The notes under the pieces were generated by a model. That model saw nothing but the letters and a program-made list of their open reading frames with translations. It was not told the origin of the DNA and searched no databases. A stretch of DNA of 64,000 nt from Flavobacterium circumlabens (lineage in GTDB: Bacteria; Bacteroidota; Bacteroidia; Flavobacteriales; Flavobacteriaceae), in contig NZ_SLWA01000001.1 of assembly GCF_004345565.1 (NCBI RefSeq), positions 1 through 64,000 on the forward strand, written 5' to 3'. Below are positions 34,961 through 44,486 of the stretch, piece by piece; position 1 is the first letter of the stretch; every line of letters begins with the position of its first letter. Position numbers and translations under genes: made by a program.

Positions 34961-35644
34961 ATGAAGAAAATTTTTAATTTATTGTTATGTTTTTTCCCCT
35001 TCATCACACTGAACGCTCAAATCAATGAGATCGGTGTTTTTCTTGGCGGAAGTAACTTTGTAGGTGACGTAGGGAATACATCATATGTTTCTCCTGACAA
35101 GCCGGCCTTTGGTATTTTGTATAAGTGGAACAGAAGCCCCCGTCATGCGTATCGCTTCTCTTACACACAATCAAGTGTTATCGGAAACGATCTTGATTCG
35201 GAAGAAACAGGACGAAGCAGAAGAGGTTATAAATTTAAAAATAATATTAAGGAGCTTTCTGCCGGCTTAGAATTTAATTTTTTCGATTTTAATCTTCATG
35301 ATTATCATCCGAAAATTACACCTTATATATATTCAGGTTTAAGTTTCTTTACTTATGATGAATTACACGTATTGGGAGGACAGACTATAAAGGATAAAAA
35401 TTCGAATTCTTTTGCTATACCTATTATATTAGGAATAAAATCGAATGTAACTCCTCATTTAGTTTTAGGAGCTGAAGTTGGTGCACGCTACACGTTTACG
35501 GATAATATTGACGGAAGCAATCCGGACAATGGAAATTTAGCCGTCTTACGTTTTGGAAATTTAAATAATAATGACTGGTATGTCTTTTCAGGTATCACTT
35601 TAACTTATACCTTTGGACAAAAACCTTGCTATTGCGCAGAATAA
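34961..35644 (+). CDS. DUF6089-family outer-membrane protein
   Basis: A 227-residue protein with a signal peptide (ending LNAQ) and an 8-strand-like beta-barrel body; INEIGVFLGGSNFVGDVG is the family opening and it ends CYCAE after a terminal aromatic strand. The family is characteristically upstream of uppS and bamA in Flavobacteriia, as here, suggesting an accessory role in outer-membrane assembly (inference). The uppS start follows 4 bp after the stop. Confidence 0.85.
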   Translation: MKKIFNLLLCFFPFITLNAQINEIGVFLGGSNFVGDVGNTSYVSPDKPAFGILYKWNRSPRHAYRFSYTQSSVIGNDLDSEETGRSRRGYKFKNNIKELSAGLEFNFFDFNLHDYHPKITPYIYSGLSFFTYDELHVLGGQTIKDKNSNSFAIPIILGIKSNVTPHLVLGAEVGARYTFTDNIDGSNPDNGNLAVLRFGNLNNNDWYVFSGITLTYTFGQKPCYCAE

Positions 35645-35648
35645 TAAA

Positions 35649-36389
35649 ATGAACTTACTAGACTCTATAGATCAAACAAATTTACCCAAACATCTGGCCA
35701 TTATCATGGACGGAAACGGTCGTTGGGCAAAACAACAAGGTTTTTTAAGAGCCTTTGGCCATGAAAATGGAACAAAATCTGTAAAAAAAACGATTACCAC
35801 TTGTGCTAAGCTTGGCATAGAGTATTTAACCCTATATGCTTTTTCAACAGAAAACTGGAATCGCCCAAAACTCGAAGTCGAAGCTTTGATGAAAATCCTA
35901 ATCAATTCCTTAAAAAAAGAACTGGTTACTTTACAGAAAAACAACATCAAACTTAACGCAATTGGAAATCTTGACAAATTACCCAAATCGGCTCAAAAAG
36001 AGCTTTTGGATGTTATCGAGAAAACAAAAAACAATACACGTCTTACGCTAACTCTGGCTTTAAGTTACGGATCACGCGAAGAATTGGTAAATGCCGTGAG
36101 AATCATCAGTGATAAAGTTAAAAATAATATAATTTCAATAGACACTATTGACGATTCAATTATAAATGAGCATCTTTACACGCAAAATTTACCAGACGTA
36201 GATTTATTAATACGAACCAGTGGAGAACATAGAATAAGTAACTTTTTGCTGTGGCAGATTGCCTATGCAGAATTATATTTTACTAATGTGTTGTGGCCAG
36301 ACTTTAAAGATCAAGATTTATATGAGGCTATTATTAGTTATCAAAAAAGAGAACGTAGATTTGGAAAAACCAGTGAACAAATTAAATAA
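35649..36389 (+). CDS. uppS: Isoprenyl transferase (undecaprenyl diphosphate synthase)
   Basis: A 246-residue cis-prenyltransferase making the undecaprenyl carrier for peptidoglycan and glycan synthesis. The catalytic MDGNGRWAK motif has D21, followed by FGHENGTKSV, LYAFSTENW and RTSGEHRISNFLLWQ. I start at MNLLDSID; a TTG twelve codons upstream would overlap the previous gene and adds non-conserved residues. Its 3' end probably overlaps the bamA start. Confidence 0.96.
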   Translation: MNLLDSIDQTNLPKHLAIIMDGNGRWAKQQGFLRAFGHENGTKSVKKTITTCAKLGIEYLTLYAFSTENWNRPKLEVEALMKILINSLKKELVTLQKNNIKLNAIGNLDKLPKSAQKELLDVIEKTKNNTRLTLTLALSYGSREELVNAVRIISDKVKNNIISIDTIDDSIINEHLYTQNLPDVDLLIRTSGEHRISNFLLWQIAYAELYFTNVLWPDFKDQDLYEAIISYQKRERRFGKTSEQIK

Positions 36390-39072
36390 TTTTTTAGTGT
36401 TACAAAAAAGAATAAAAATAGTCCTTACCCTACTTGTTTTGGGTAGTTTTTCACAAATAAAAGCACAAGAAAAAGTTCCTTTTGATCAGGGAAAAAAATA
36501 TATTCTTGCTAAAGTCTCTGTTGTTGGTAAAATAAGCTTCAATGAGCAAACTGTTGTTACTTTTTCCGGTCTTCAGAAAGGACAGGAAATAACTGTTCCG
36601 GGAGAAGAAATTAGTAGCGCGATTAAAAAATTAGGCAAACTTGGCCTTTTTGATGAAATTGCTTTTTATGTAAACAGAGTCGAGAATGACAGTGTTTACT
36701 TAGACCTTGATATTGTTGAGCTTCCGAAACTAAATGAAGTTAAATTTGTTGGTATCAAAAAGAGTAAAGTAGAAGGACTGATTAAGGATAACAATTTAAC
36801 GAAAAGTAAAATTGTAAACGAAAACTTAATTACAACCACCAAAAATTACATCGAGAATAAATACAAAAAAGATGGCTTTTACAACACCAAAGTAACCATA
36901 ACAACTACTCCGGATACAACTGCAGGAAATCAGGTGAATATGCTTGTCAGGGTAGACAAAGGTGACAAGGTAAAAATCAGCAGTATCGATTTCATAGGCA
37001 ATACGCAACTTACTGATAACAAGCTAAGAGCAGCCATGAAGGATACGAAGCAAAAAAACGTATTTCGTGTTTTAAAATCTTCCAAATTCATTCCTGAAAA
37101 ATACAAAACTGACTTAGAAAAAGTAATTGCGACTTATAAGGAAAAAGGATATCGAGATGCCCGTATTATTTATGATTCTGTTACTTACAACAAGGAAAAA
37201 AACATGCTTGCCATTAAAATTAAAATGGAAGAAGGCAATAAATACTACTTCGGAAATATTAAATTTTTAGGAAATACGGTTTACTCTGACCAGTTACTGA
37301 ATCGTTATTTAGGTATTAAAAAAGGAGAAGTTTACAACGGTGTCCTTCTTGAAAAAAGAATTGCAGATAAATCAAAACCGGATGCAGAAGATATTACCAA
37401 TTTATATCAAAACAACGGTTATTTATTCTCGAACATCAATGCTGTCGAAGTAAAAACAGTAAATGATACCATTGACTTTGAAATTAGAGTTACTGAAGGG
37501 CCAATTGCCTATTTCAATAAGATAACGGTTGTTGGAAACGACAAAACAAATGATCATGTTATTTACCGTGAGTTAAGAACCAAACCAGGTGAAAAATACA
37601 GTAAAGAGCAATTAGTAAGAACAATTCGTGAAATTGGACAATTAGGATTCTTTGATCCTGAAGCAATCGATCCGAAATTCAAAAATGTAGATGCCGGTGC
37701 AGGAACTGTTGACATCGAATACAATGTTGTTGAAAAAGGATCCAGTCAGGTTGAACTTCAGGGAGGTTACGGCGGTGGCGGTTTCATTGGAACTTTGGGA
37801 CTTTCGTTCAATAATTTTTCTGCAAGGAATATATTCAATAAAGAATCATACAAACCATTACCTATGGGAGATGGTCAAAAAGTTTCACTTCGTTTACAAG
37901 GAAGTACCTACTTTCAAACGTATAGTGTATCGTTCTCGGAACCATGGTTTGGAGGAAAAAAACCGGTTCAATTTAGTTCTTCTATATCGTACAGTAAACA
38001 ATACTTAAACAATTATGTTACAAGAGACGTAGATAAAAGCAAGAGTTTTAACATCTTAACCTTACAGGTTGGTTTAGCTAAAAGACTTACCGTGCCGGAT
38101 GATTACTTCGTATTATCACAATCGATAAGTTATCAGCATTATGACCTGAACAATTATAATACAGGATTGTTTACCTTTGGTAATGGAGCGTCAAGAAATT
38201 TAGCGTACACTATCGGACTTTCAAGAAGTAATAAAGGGGTTAACCCGATATTCCCAACTTATGGGTCGGAGTTTAGTATTTCTGCAAAAGTTACCCCTCC
38301 GTATTCATTATTTAATGGTATTGATTATTCAAAACTGGGTGACCAGAAAGAATATAAAAGAACCGCTGAAGCAGATGCCACACAAGGTGATGCAAACGGT
38401 ATAGTGATCAGAAAAGGGGATTATCTTGATGCAAACGGAAATAAAGTAAATACGTATCAGGAGGCAGCAGCAGATCCTGCTAAAGTAGATCAGAAAAAAT
38501 ACAACTGGTTAGAATATTATAAAGTTAAATTCAAAGCAGACTGGTACACAAAAGTATATGGTAAATTAGTTTTAAGAACACTGACCGAATTTGGTTTCTT
38601 AGGGGCTTATGATCAGTCAAGAGGTGTAGTACCATTCGAGCGTTTCTATTTAGGTGGTGACGGTATGGCCAACTATTCAATGGATGGTAGAGAGACTATT
38701 CAGTTGAGAGGTTATCCAAACAATTCATTGACACCAATTATTGAAGACAAAACAGATTCGAGATACGGGCAGCAAATTGGGGCAACAATTTATAATAAAT
38801 TCTCAATGGAGTTACGTTATCCAATTACGTTAAAATCATCAGCGTCTATTTATGCCCTGACGTTTTTAGAAGCAGGTTCATCCTATCCAACGTTCAAGGA
38901 TTACAATCCATTTGACCTGAACCGTTCAGCGGGTGTTGGTTTACGTGTATTTATGCCTGCATTTGGATTATTGGGTATTGATTTCGGTTATGGTTTCGAT
39001 GCTTTACCAGGATCTGTTACGAATAAAGCAAATGGTTGGGAAACACACTTTATCATTGGACAACAATTTTAG
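36373..39072 (+). CDS. bamA: Outer-membrane assembly factor BamA
   Basis: This roughly 900-residue Omp85 protein inserts beta-barrel proteins into the outer membrane. After a signal peptide (hydrophobic IVLTLLVLGSFSQIKAQ) come five POTRA repeats (to about residue 450, with DFIGNTQLTDNKLRAAM and VVGNDKTNDHVIYRELRTKPG) and a 16-strand barrel containing FERFYLGGDG, ending FIIGQQF. No ATG is well placed; GTG at 36373 is chosen, with TTG at 36361 and GTG at 36397 as alternatives. It is followed by two ompH/skp genes, the standard partner. Confidence 0.93.
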   Translation: MNKLNNFLVLQKRIKIVLTLLVLGSFSQIKAQEKVPFDQGKKYILAKVSVVGKISFNEQTVVTFSGLQKGQEITVPGEEISSAIKKLGKLGLFDEIAFYVNRVENDSVYLDLDIVELPKLNEVKFVGIKKSKVEGLIKDNNLTKSKIVNENLITTTKNYIENKYKKDGFYNTKVTITTTPDTTAGNQVNMLVRVDKGDKVKISSIDFIGNTQLTDNKLRAAMKDTKQKNVFRVLKSSKFIPEKYKTDLEKVIATYKEKGYRDARIIYDSVTYNKEKNMLAIKIKMEEGNKYYFGNIKFLGNTVYSDQLLNRYLGIKKGEVYNGVLLEKRIADKSKPDAEDITNLYQNNGYLFSNINAVEVKTVNDTIDFEIRVTEGPIAYFNKITVVGNDKTNDHVIYRELRTKPGEKYSKEQLVRTIREIGQLGFFDPEAIDPKFKNVDAGAGTVDIEYNVVEKGSSQVELQGGYGGGGFIGTLGLSFNNFSARNIFNKESYKPLPMGDGQKVSLRLQGSTYFQTYSVSFSEPWFGGKKPVQFSSSISYSKQYLNNYVTRDVDKSKSFNILTLQVGLAKRLTVPDDYFVLSQSISYQHYDLNNYNTGLFTFGNGASRNLAYTIGLSRSNKGVNPIFPTYGSEFSISAKVTPPYSLFNGIDYSKLGDQKEYKRTAEADATQGDANGIVIRKGDYLDANGNKVNTYQEAAADPAKVDQKKYNWLEYYKVKFKADWYTKVYGKLVLRTLTEFGFLGAYDQSRGVVPFERFYLGGDGMANYSMDGRETIQLRGYPNNSLTPIIEDKTDSRYGQQIGATIYNKFSMELRYPITLKSSASIYALTFLEAGSSYPTFKDYNPFDLNRSAGVGLRVFMPAFGLLGIDFGYGFDALPGSVTNKANGWETHFIIGQQF

Positions 39073-39114
39073 AGAATTAACGTTTGGTTAAAAATCATCA
39101 AATAAAGTTATGTT

Positions 39115-40116
39115 ATGAGAAGACAATTTTTATTTATATTTTTAGCCTTGATTGTAGCTAATACAAGTCAGGCACAGACAAGATCGACAAGGATTGGTTA
39201 CATAGATATGGAATATATCTTAGAAAATGTCTCTGACTATAAAGAAGCAACAGCACAATTAGAGTTAAAAGCTCAAAAATGGAAACAAGAAATTGAAGGC
39301 AAAAAATTAGAAATCAATACGCTTAAGGAAAGTCTTAAAGCTGAAAAAGCATTATTGACCAAAGAGCTGATTGACGAAAGAGAAACGGAGATTAAATTTC
39401 TGGAAACAGAAATGTTAGATTATCAGCAAAAGCAATTTGGGGCTGATGGAAATTTAATTCGTCATAAAATGGCTTTGGCAAAACCAATTCAGGATCAGGT
39501 TTTTACAGCGGTTCAGGATATTGCAGAAGCTAAAAATTATGATTTTGTTTTTGATAAATCTGCAGATTTGACAATGCTTTTCAGTAATAAAAGGTTTGAC
39601 ATCAGCGATCAGGTGATACGTGTCTTAAACAGAACCGATAAACGGGAACAATTGACTAAAAAACAATTGAAACAGCAGGAGGCAAAAGAAAATATTGAAA
39701 ATGCCATTGATGAAAATCCTGCAATGAAAGACAGGCAGAAAGTATTAGATGACAGAAAAGCGGCCAGGGAAAAATTAATCGAGGACAGAAAACTCGAACA
39801 GGAAGCAAAGAAAAAAGAATACGACGATAAGAGAAAAGCAATAGCGGCAGAAAGAGAAGCCAAAAAAAATGGCACGGTTTCTGAACCTGCTAAAACAGAT
39901 GGCACCACTGCTAAACCGGGTGAGGCCACAGAACCAAAAACAACAACCGGAGAGCCGGCAGCTGCTACTCCAAGTAAAGCAGAAGAAAGACAAAAACTTT
40001 TCGAGCAGCGTAAAAAGGAATTGGAAGAGAGGAAAAAGAAAATTTTAGAAGAAAGAGAAGCGGCTAAAAAAGCAAAAGAAGCTGAAACACAAAAAACAAA
40101 TACGACCAATAATTAA
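39115..40116 (+). CDS. OmpH/Skp-family periplasmic chaperone with long charged tail
   Basis: A 333-residue protein: signal peptide (ending SQAQ), then an OmpH/Skp domain (about 22-185, starting RIGYIDMEYILENVSDYKEA). From about residue 186 the family usually ends, but here a Lys/Glu/Arg-rich coiled-coil tail continues, with a Pro/Thr/Ala-rich segment (about 255-285) in the middle. The neighbouring copy lacks the tail. Skp holds unfolded outer-membrane proteins for BamA. Confidence 0.9.
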   Translation: MRRQFLFIFLALIVANTSQAQTRSTRIGYIDMEYILENVSDYKEATAQLELKAQKWKQEIEGKKLEINTLKESLKAEKALLTKELIDERETEIKFLETEMLDYQQKQFGADGNLIRHKMALAKPIQDQVFTAVQDIAEAKNYDFVFDKSADLTMLFSNKRFDISDQVIRVLNRTDKREQLTKKQLKQQEAKENIENAIDENPAMKDRQKVLDDRKAAREKLIEDRKLEQEAKKKEYDDKRKAIAAEREAKKNGTVSEPAKTDGTTAKPGEATEPKTTTGEPAAATPSKAEERQKLFEQRKKELEERKKKILEEREAAKKAKEAETQKTNTTNN

Positions 40117-40130
40117 TTAATATTTTAAAA

Positions 40131-40634
40131 ATGATGAAACAAATCAAAACTTTACTAATTGCTGCTATGTTAATTTTAGGAGCGAGTAACTCAATGAACG
40201 CACAGGCTAAGGTAGCTCATGTTGATGTTAGCGAGATTATGTCGAAAATGCCTGCAATGCTTGACGCTCAAAATCAACTGCAAAAATTAAGTGGTACATA
40301 TGATACTGAATACAAAAAAATGGTTGATGAATATCAGGTAAAAATTAAAAAGTATGAAGCTGAAGCTGCTACTGTAACTGAAGCTGTAAACGGTGACCGT
40401 TCTAAAGAAGTTCAGGACATGCAAAAAAGAATTGTTGACTACAGAGACAATGCTCAAAAAGAACTTCAACAAAAAGAAACTGATATCGTAAAACCATTAA
40501 TGGAAAAAGTAAGAGCTTCTATCCAAAAAGTTGGAAAAGCGAAAGGTTTCCAATATGTTTTAGACGGTTCTACACTTTTATTAGCTGATGGTCCAAACAT
40601 CACTGCTGATGTAAAGAAAGACTTAGGATTCTAA
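40131..40634 (+). CDS. OmpH/Skp-family periplasmic chaperone
   Basis: A 167-residue protein of normal Skp length, with a signal peptide (ending MNAQ), VAHVDVSEIMSKMPAM and a coiled-coil of Lys/Glu/Gln heptads, ending in the compact YVLDGSTLLLADGPNIT base. It is 14 bp after the longer paralogue and last in the DUF6089-uppS-bamA-ompH operon, with a strong terminator behind it. Confidence 0.93.
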   Translation: MMKQIKTLLIAAMLILGASNSMNAQAKVAHVDVSEIMSKMPAMLDAQNQLQKLSGTYDTEYKKMVDEYQVKIKKYEAEAATVTEAVNGDRSKEVQDMQKRIVDYRDNAQKELQQKETDIVKPLMEKVRASIQKVGKAKGFQYVLDGSTLLLADGPNITADVKKDLGF

Positions 40635-40652
40635 GAGAAACATTCTTATTAT

Positions 40653-40690
40653 AAAAAACGGCTCAACTTTTTAAGTTTGAGCCGTTTTTT
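40653..40690 (+). terminator. Terminator of the bamA-ompH operon
   Basis: aaaaaacggctcaa (40653-40666) pairs with ttgagccgtttttt (40677-40690), ending in a T tract. Confidence 0.92.
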
Positions 40691-40877
40691 ATTTCTTTTA
40701 ATTATCATCAGCAGAATTTCACCGTAAACCTCAACTTTTTTTACTTGAAATTAGCTCATCACTCTGCTTTTTAAAATTATGTTGTACCTGAAATTTTCAC
40801 GCTGTTTACATCTTTAAAACCAAATTTTACAATGGTATTTTATTCCTGCTTAAATCGTATTTTATTTAAAATCGGGA

Positions 40878-40908
40878 TTGTAGAGCAACTAAGAAATATG
40901 TAACTTTG
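40878..40908 (+). promoter_or_regulatory. Strong -33/-7 promoter directly at murI
   Basis: TTG at 40878-40880, exactly 20 bases of spacer, then TAACTTTG at 40901-40908. The -7 box ends four bases before the murI ATG, so the expected start site falls at or next to the start codon (leaderless or nearly so). Confidence 0.7.
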
Positions 40909-40912
40909 TCTT

Positions 40913-41689
40913 ATGACGAATAATAATCCTATAGGCGTTTTTGATTCCGGCATTGGAGGAACTTCCATCTGGAGCGCCATTCACGAACTGCTTCCTAACG
41001 AAAAAACAATCTATCTGGCAGACAGCAAAAATGCTCCTTATGGTCAAAGGACCAAAGAAGAAATTGTTGATTTAAGCAGAAAAAATGTTGATTTTTTAAT
41101 CGAAAACAATTGTAAAATAATTGTCGTGGCCTGCAATACAGCTACCACAAATGCTATTCGTGAGCTTCGTGAAGAGTATGACATCCCTTTTATAGGAATT
41201 GAACCTGCCATAAAACCTGCCGCTACTAACTCAAAAACACAAGTGATCGGCATTCTGGCTACAAAAGGAACATTAAACAGTGAGTTATTCAACAAAACTG
41301 CCGAAATGTTTCAGAACACTACAATAATTGAACAGGTAGGTCATGGACTGGTTCAGCTTATTGAAGACGGTAATCTTTATTCACCGGAAATGACTCAATT
41401 ATTGGAAACCTATCTGCGGCCAATGATAGAGGCTAATATTGATTACCTGGTTTTAGGCTGCAGTCATTATCCGTACCTGATTCCGCAGATTAAAAAAATC
41501 CTTCCTGAGCATATTCAGATTATTGATTCCGGAGAAGCTGTTGCACGTCAGACACAAAATGTACTGCGTGAAATAGCCGGCCTTTCGGATGCAGAAGAAA
41601 GTGAACCTGTTTTTTATGTCAATTCAGATTCTGCTGTTTTAAACTCTATTCTCGAAAATAAATATACCGTTATAGAAAAGGATTTTTAA
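40913..41689 (+). CDS. murI: Glutamate racemase
   Basis: A 258-residue enzyme supplying D-glutamate for peptidoglycan. PIGVFDSGIGGTS carries the catalytic-region aspartate D11; the two catalytic cysteines are C74 in VACNTATTNA and C183 in LGCSHYPYL. The start is fixed by the family N-terminus, and there is no other Met nearby. It has its own promoter and converges with the minus-strand beta-barrel gene, 4 bp away. Confidence 0.96.
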   Translation: MTNNNPIGVFDSGIGGTSIWSAIHELLPNEKTIYLADSKNAPYGQRTKEEIVDLSRKNVDFLIENNCKIIVVACNTATTNAIRELREEYDIPFIGIEPAIKPAATNSKTQVIGILATKGTLNSELFNKTAEMFQNTTIIEQVGHGLVQLIEDGNLYSPEMTQLLETYLRPMIEANIDYLVLGCSHYPYLIPQIKKILPEHIQIIDSGEAVARQTQNVLREIAGLSDAEESEPVFYVNSDSAVLNSILENKYTVIEKDF

Positions 41690-41693
41690 ATCC

Positions 41694-42929
41694 CTATTCG
41701 AATTTTCGCTTGACAAACCAAATTCCATCCAGAGATAGATTAAGCGATATTTTATGGTAATTTTCTTTTATCAGATTATCTGAGACGCTCCCTTTTTGCC
41801 CGTAAGAGTACGAGATATTCAAAGCCGAAAAGGTATTTTCTATTGGCAATGAAAGTCCGACAGACAGGGCTGCGTTATTGACTCTTTTGCCATCGACTTC
41901 AAGATAACCGGTATCAAAATTTGCACCTGCTGAATACTGAATTTTATCCCAGTACTTTCGGGTATCTTTTTTTGATTTAAAGGTAAATCCTAATGCAAAC
42001 CTGTCCTGATTCACAAAATCCCCGAATAACTCCGATTGATTCGTATCATTCCAAAGACTTTTTTCATAATCCAAAGTCATGTTCAAATTATTTTTGAAAC
42101 GTTTGCTGATTCCTATACCAATTTCTAAAGGCAAATAATAATCATCGGTATCAGAAGCTTGGTTATATTCAAAAATAGTTTCAATTCCACCAGTTACACT
42201 TTCGGCACTCTGCACCTTGGACGCCCTTACCCTACTGGGCGCTTTAAAAGTGGAAGCAATAGTAAGAGTAGAATCAATTTTGTACTGAGCTCCCAGAGTT
42301 GCACGCACTCCATGATAACTTGTTTCTTTATTGATTGTTGTAAGCGAATTTGAAATCAGGTAACTCCTTTCGTCGGTAGTGTTTCCAAATAACCAGGTGG
42401 CAGAAAGACCTAGCGCAAGTTTATTTCCTAATCGGTAGCCGTATGAAAAATCAAAATTATTTAATCCTCCGGAGCCTGCCGCGGTTAAATAATAGGATTC
42501 CTGACTATTTTCGATAGGCAATTTTAAGTTAGAAATTTTAAATGAGGCACTCGAATAAGGTCTCAAAGCGGCACTAAATCCGGATTTTTTAGTTACCGGA
42601 AAAGCAAAAGCAATATGCGAGAACTGAAAATTATTTCTCTTTTCTGATTTTGAGCCACTCTGATAAGTAGTCGCTATAGCTTTTCCGCCAAGATCAAACA
42701 TAAAATGATTTAAAGGCATATATCCTAAAGAAGCAGGATTGAGATTATTGATAAAATTATCGGATGGCAAAGCTATTCCTGATGACCCTATAGAAGGAAT
42801 GGAACCAAAATCTGAATCATACAAACTGCCTACACCATATAAAGAATAAGGCGAACTTGAAATACTTTGAGAAAACGAGCTTAGCGACATTAAAATGAAG
42901 CAACTAAAAAAAACTATTTTATTTTTCAT
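41694..42929 (-). CDS. FadL-like outer-membrane beta-barrel protein
   Basis: A 411-residue protein with a signal peptide (ending SSFSQ) and an outer-membrane barrel. The opening SPYSLYGVGSLYD, followed by NPASLGYM, resembles FadL/TodX-type and PorV-like proteins of Bacteroidota, where an N-terminal NPA motif precedes the barrel. It begins on the base next to the DUF4270 stop codon, so the two are co-translated or tightly coupled. Likely partners at the outer membrane; substrate unknown. Confidence 0.78.
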   Translation of the reverse strand: MKNKIVFFSCFILMSLSSFSQSISSSPYSLYGVGSLYDSDFGSIPSIGSSGIALPSDNFINNLNPASLGYMPLNHFMFDLGGKAIATTYQSGSKSEKRNNFQFSHIAFAFPVTKKSGFSAALRPYSSASFKISNLKLPIENSQESYYLTAAGSGGLNNFDFSYGYRLGNKLALGLSATWLFGNTTDERSYLISNSLTTINKETSYHGVRATLGAQYKIDSTLTIASTFKAPSRVRASKVQSAESVTGGIETIFEYNQASDTDDYYLPLEIGIGISKRFKNNLNMTLDYEKSLWNDTNQSELFGDFVNQDRFALGFTFKSKKDTRKYWDKIQYSAGANFDTGYLEVDGKRVNNAALSVGLSLPIENTFSALNISYSYGQKGSVSDNLIKENYHKISLNLSLDGIWFVKRKFE

Positions 42930-44255
42930 TTAATAAGTGATGTAATAAATTTTCAGCTGGATTTTATTGTTCAAATGTTTTTGGTCACCTAAAACAATTC
43001 TGTTTACAGCTTTATTAATTCCGGGTAATGTTAAAATCAAAGAAGATCTTGAGGCCGATTGTTTCAGTATTTCCCTTTGCAGAAAATTTCCAATACGAAA
43101 TGAGTATCCCATATTTTCATTAAACTCGTCACTTTTCTTATTCAATATGCCATACACTGAATATCCAGCAGGATCCAATAAGTCACCGCTAATTCTGTTC
43201 AGATTATCAGCGACATGTACCTGAATCGAATCGGCCAGTGGATATTGCTCTGAAAAGGAATTATTAACCGGTTTTAAAATCAATTCGGCGTCAACAATTG
43301 CTCCTTTATCTGCAATATATTTCAGCTGTTTGATGTTTGGAAAATCGATTCTGCAGGCTACTCCGGTTCCTGATTGTATAAATCCCTGCCTGTTGGTTAG
43401 GGAACTGGAGAGCTTACTGCTTGAAATGGGCAGACTCTGAAGTATGGTGCCGGATTTATCTAATGAAATGGAATTAAATTGTTTTCCTGTATCGGTAATT
43501 ACAAAATCTATGTACAACGATTTTTCGTCGGTGCTCTGGTATTTGGAGTAATACATCCTGACCACACTTGTACTTGGGTTAAAACCAATAATACTGGCAG
43601 AATCAGAACCGGATGGCACCAGAACCAAACCTTTTAAGTATTCCGTAAAACTCGTAAAATCAGTGATTTCCCTCTTTTTTATTCTTTGAAAAATTTCCGA
43701 TCCAAAAACGGGATCCATTTTTATGTTAATGGAATCTTTTTCAACAGGCCTCGGTTTGTAGGAGACAGAGCCTAAACTTGCCGCACTGTAACTTAAAGTC
43801 GAGTTATTATAAAAATTATAATCATCTGTATTGGGCTTTATTTTCTGAAGTACCCGATGAATATCAAATGTCTGCACTTTAGTCGTATCTCCATAAAAAT
43901 AATTATTATACTTTAAAATCATGGAAATCGAATCAAAAACATAATTCACCGCTTCTGTATCAGATCCCGGACTTGGCAGAGCATATACATCCGATTCTAA
44001 TTGGAAATAACTATCCGATTGTACTTTTCCGAAAACGGGATCTGTATAATTTCCTACCAGAATCCTGCTTTGACCTGAAGTAACAAGTGAGTCAAAATTG
44101 ATCGTTGACATTTCTACCGTAACCGTATCAATTAAAATTACTTTATTATTTACGGTCAGATAATCCGACCCTACTACAAACTCTCCTGCATCCGTATCTG
44201 TTCCGCATGAAAATAGTGTAAAGGCAAAAAACAACATTAATATAAACTTGTGCAT
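42930..44255 (-). CDS. DUF4270-family lipoprotein
   Basis: A 441-residue lipoprotein starting MHKFILMLFFAFTLFSC, with the lipobox cysteine followed by GTDTDAGEF, then the family opening VVGSDYL and TVEMSTINFDSLVTSGQSRILVG. DUF4270 is a beta-rich surface lipoprotein family with no defined role. A Met six codons upstream is an alternative start. Divergent from the beta-barrel/Kelch operon with a 231-bp shared control region. Confidence 0.85.
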   Translation of the reverse strand: MHKFILMLFFAFTLFSCGTDTDAGEFVVGSDYLTVNNKVILIDTVTVEMSTINFDSLVTSGQSRILVGNYTDPVFGKVQSDSYFQLESDVYALPSPGSDTEAVNYVFDSISMILKYNNYFYGDTTKVQTFDIHRVLQKIKPNTDDYNFYNNSTLSYSAASLGSVSYKPRPVEKDSINIKMDPVFGSEIFQRIKKREITDFTSFTEYLKGLVLVPSGSDSASIIGFNPSTSVVRMYYSKYQSTDEKSLYIDFVITDTGKQFNSISLDKSGTILQSLPISSSKLSSSLTNRQGFIQSGTGVACRIDFPNIKQLKYIADKGAIVDAELILKPVNNSFSEQYPLADSIQVHVADNLNRISGDLLDPAGYSVYGILNKKSDEFNENMGYSFRIGNFLQREILKQSASRSSLILTLPGINKAVNRIVLGDQKHLNNKIQLKIYYITY

Positions 44256-44461
44256 AATCAGATTTTTGAACAAATATAAATGCTGCTCTTCTGCATCACA
44301 CTATAACATATACAGGCAGGCCTTTTTGTACTATAAAAAGCGAAAAAACATCTATAATAGGTTTATACTAACAAATAGATCATTCAGCCATAAAAAAGGC
44401 TGTTTAGTCTATCAAAAAGTGCCATACATATATCTTCTTTTTTTTAAAAACATTAGGCACC

Positions 44462-44469
44462 TACTTTTG
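44462..44469 (+). promoter_or_regulatory. Candidate -7 element of the barrel-Kelch-kinase operon
   Basis: tacttttg matches TAnnTTTG and is embedded in the 12-mer ctacttttgagc, which recurs exactly in front of the response-regulator gene (48555-48566). The start codon is 18 bases downstream of the box. Confidence 0.45.
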
Positions 44470-44486
44470 AGCCAATAATTTAAGTA

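Noticed and set aside
39609..40109. Long minus-strand open frame opposite the Skp-like gene
   Set aside because: It is antisense to a well-supported Skp gene and is rich in Ser/Phe, the expected complement of Lys/Glu codons.
44385..44402. Hairpin cagcc/ggctg in the divergent control region
   Set aside because: A 5-bp stem with an 8-base loop in AT-rich DNA is expected by chance; no T tract supports a terminator.
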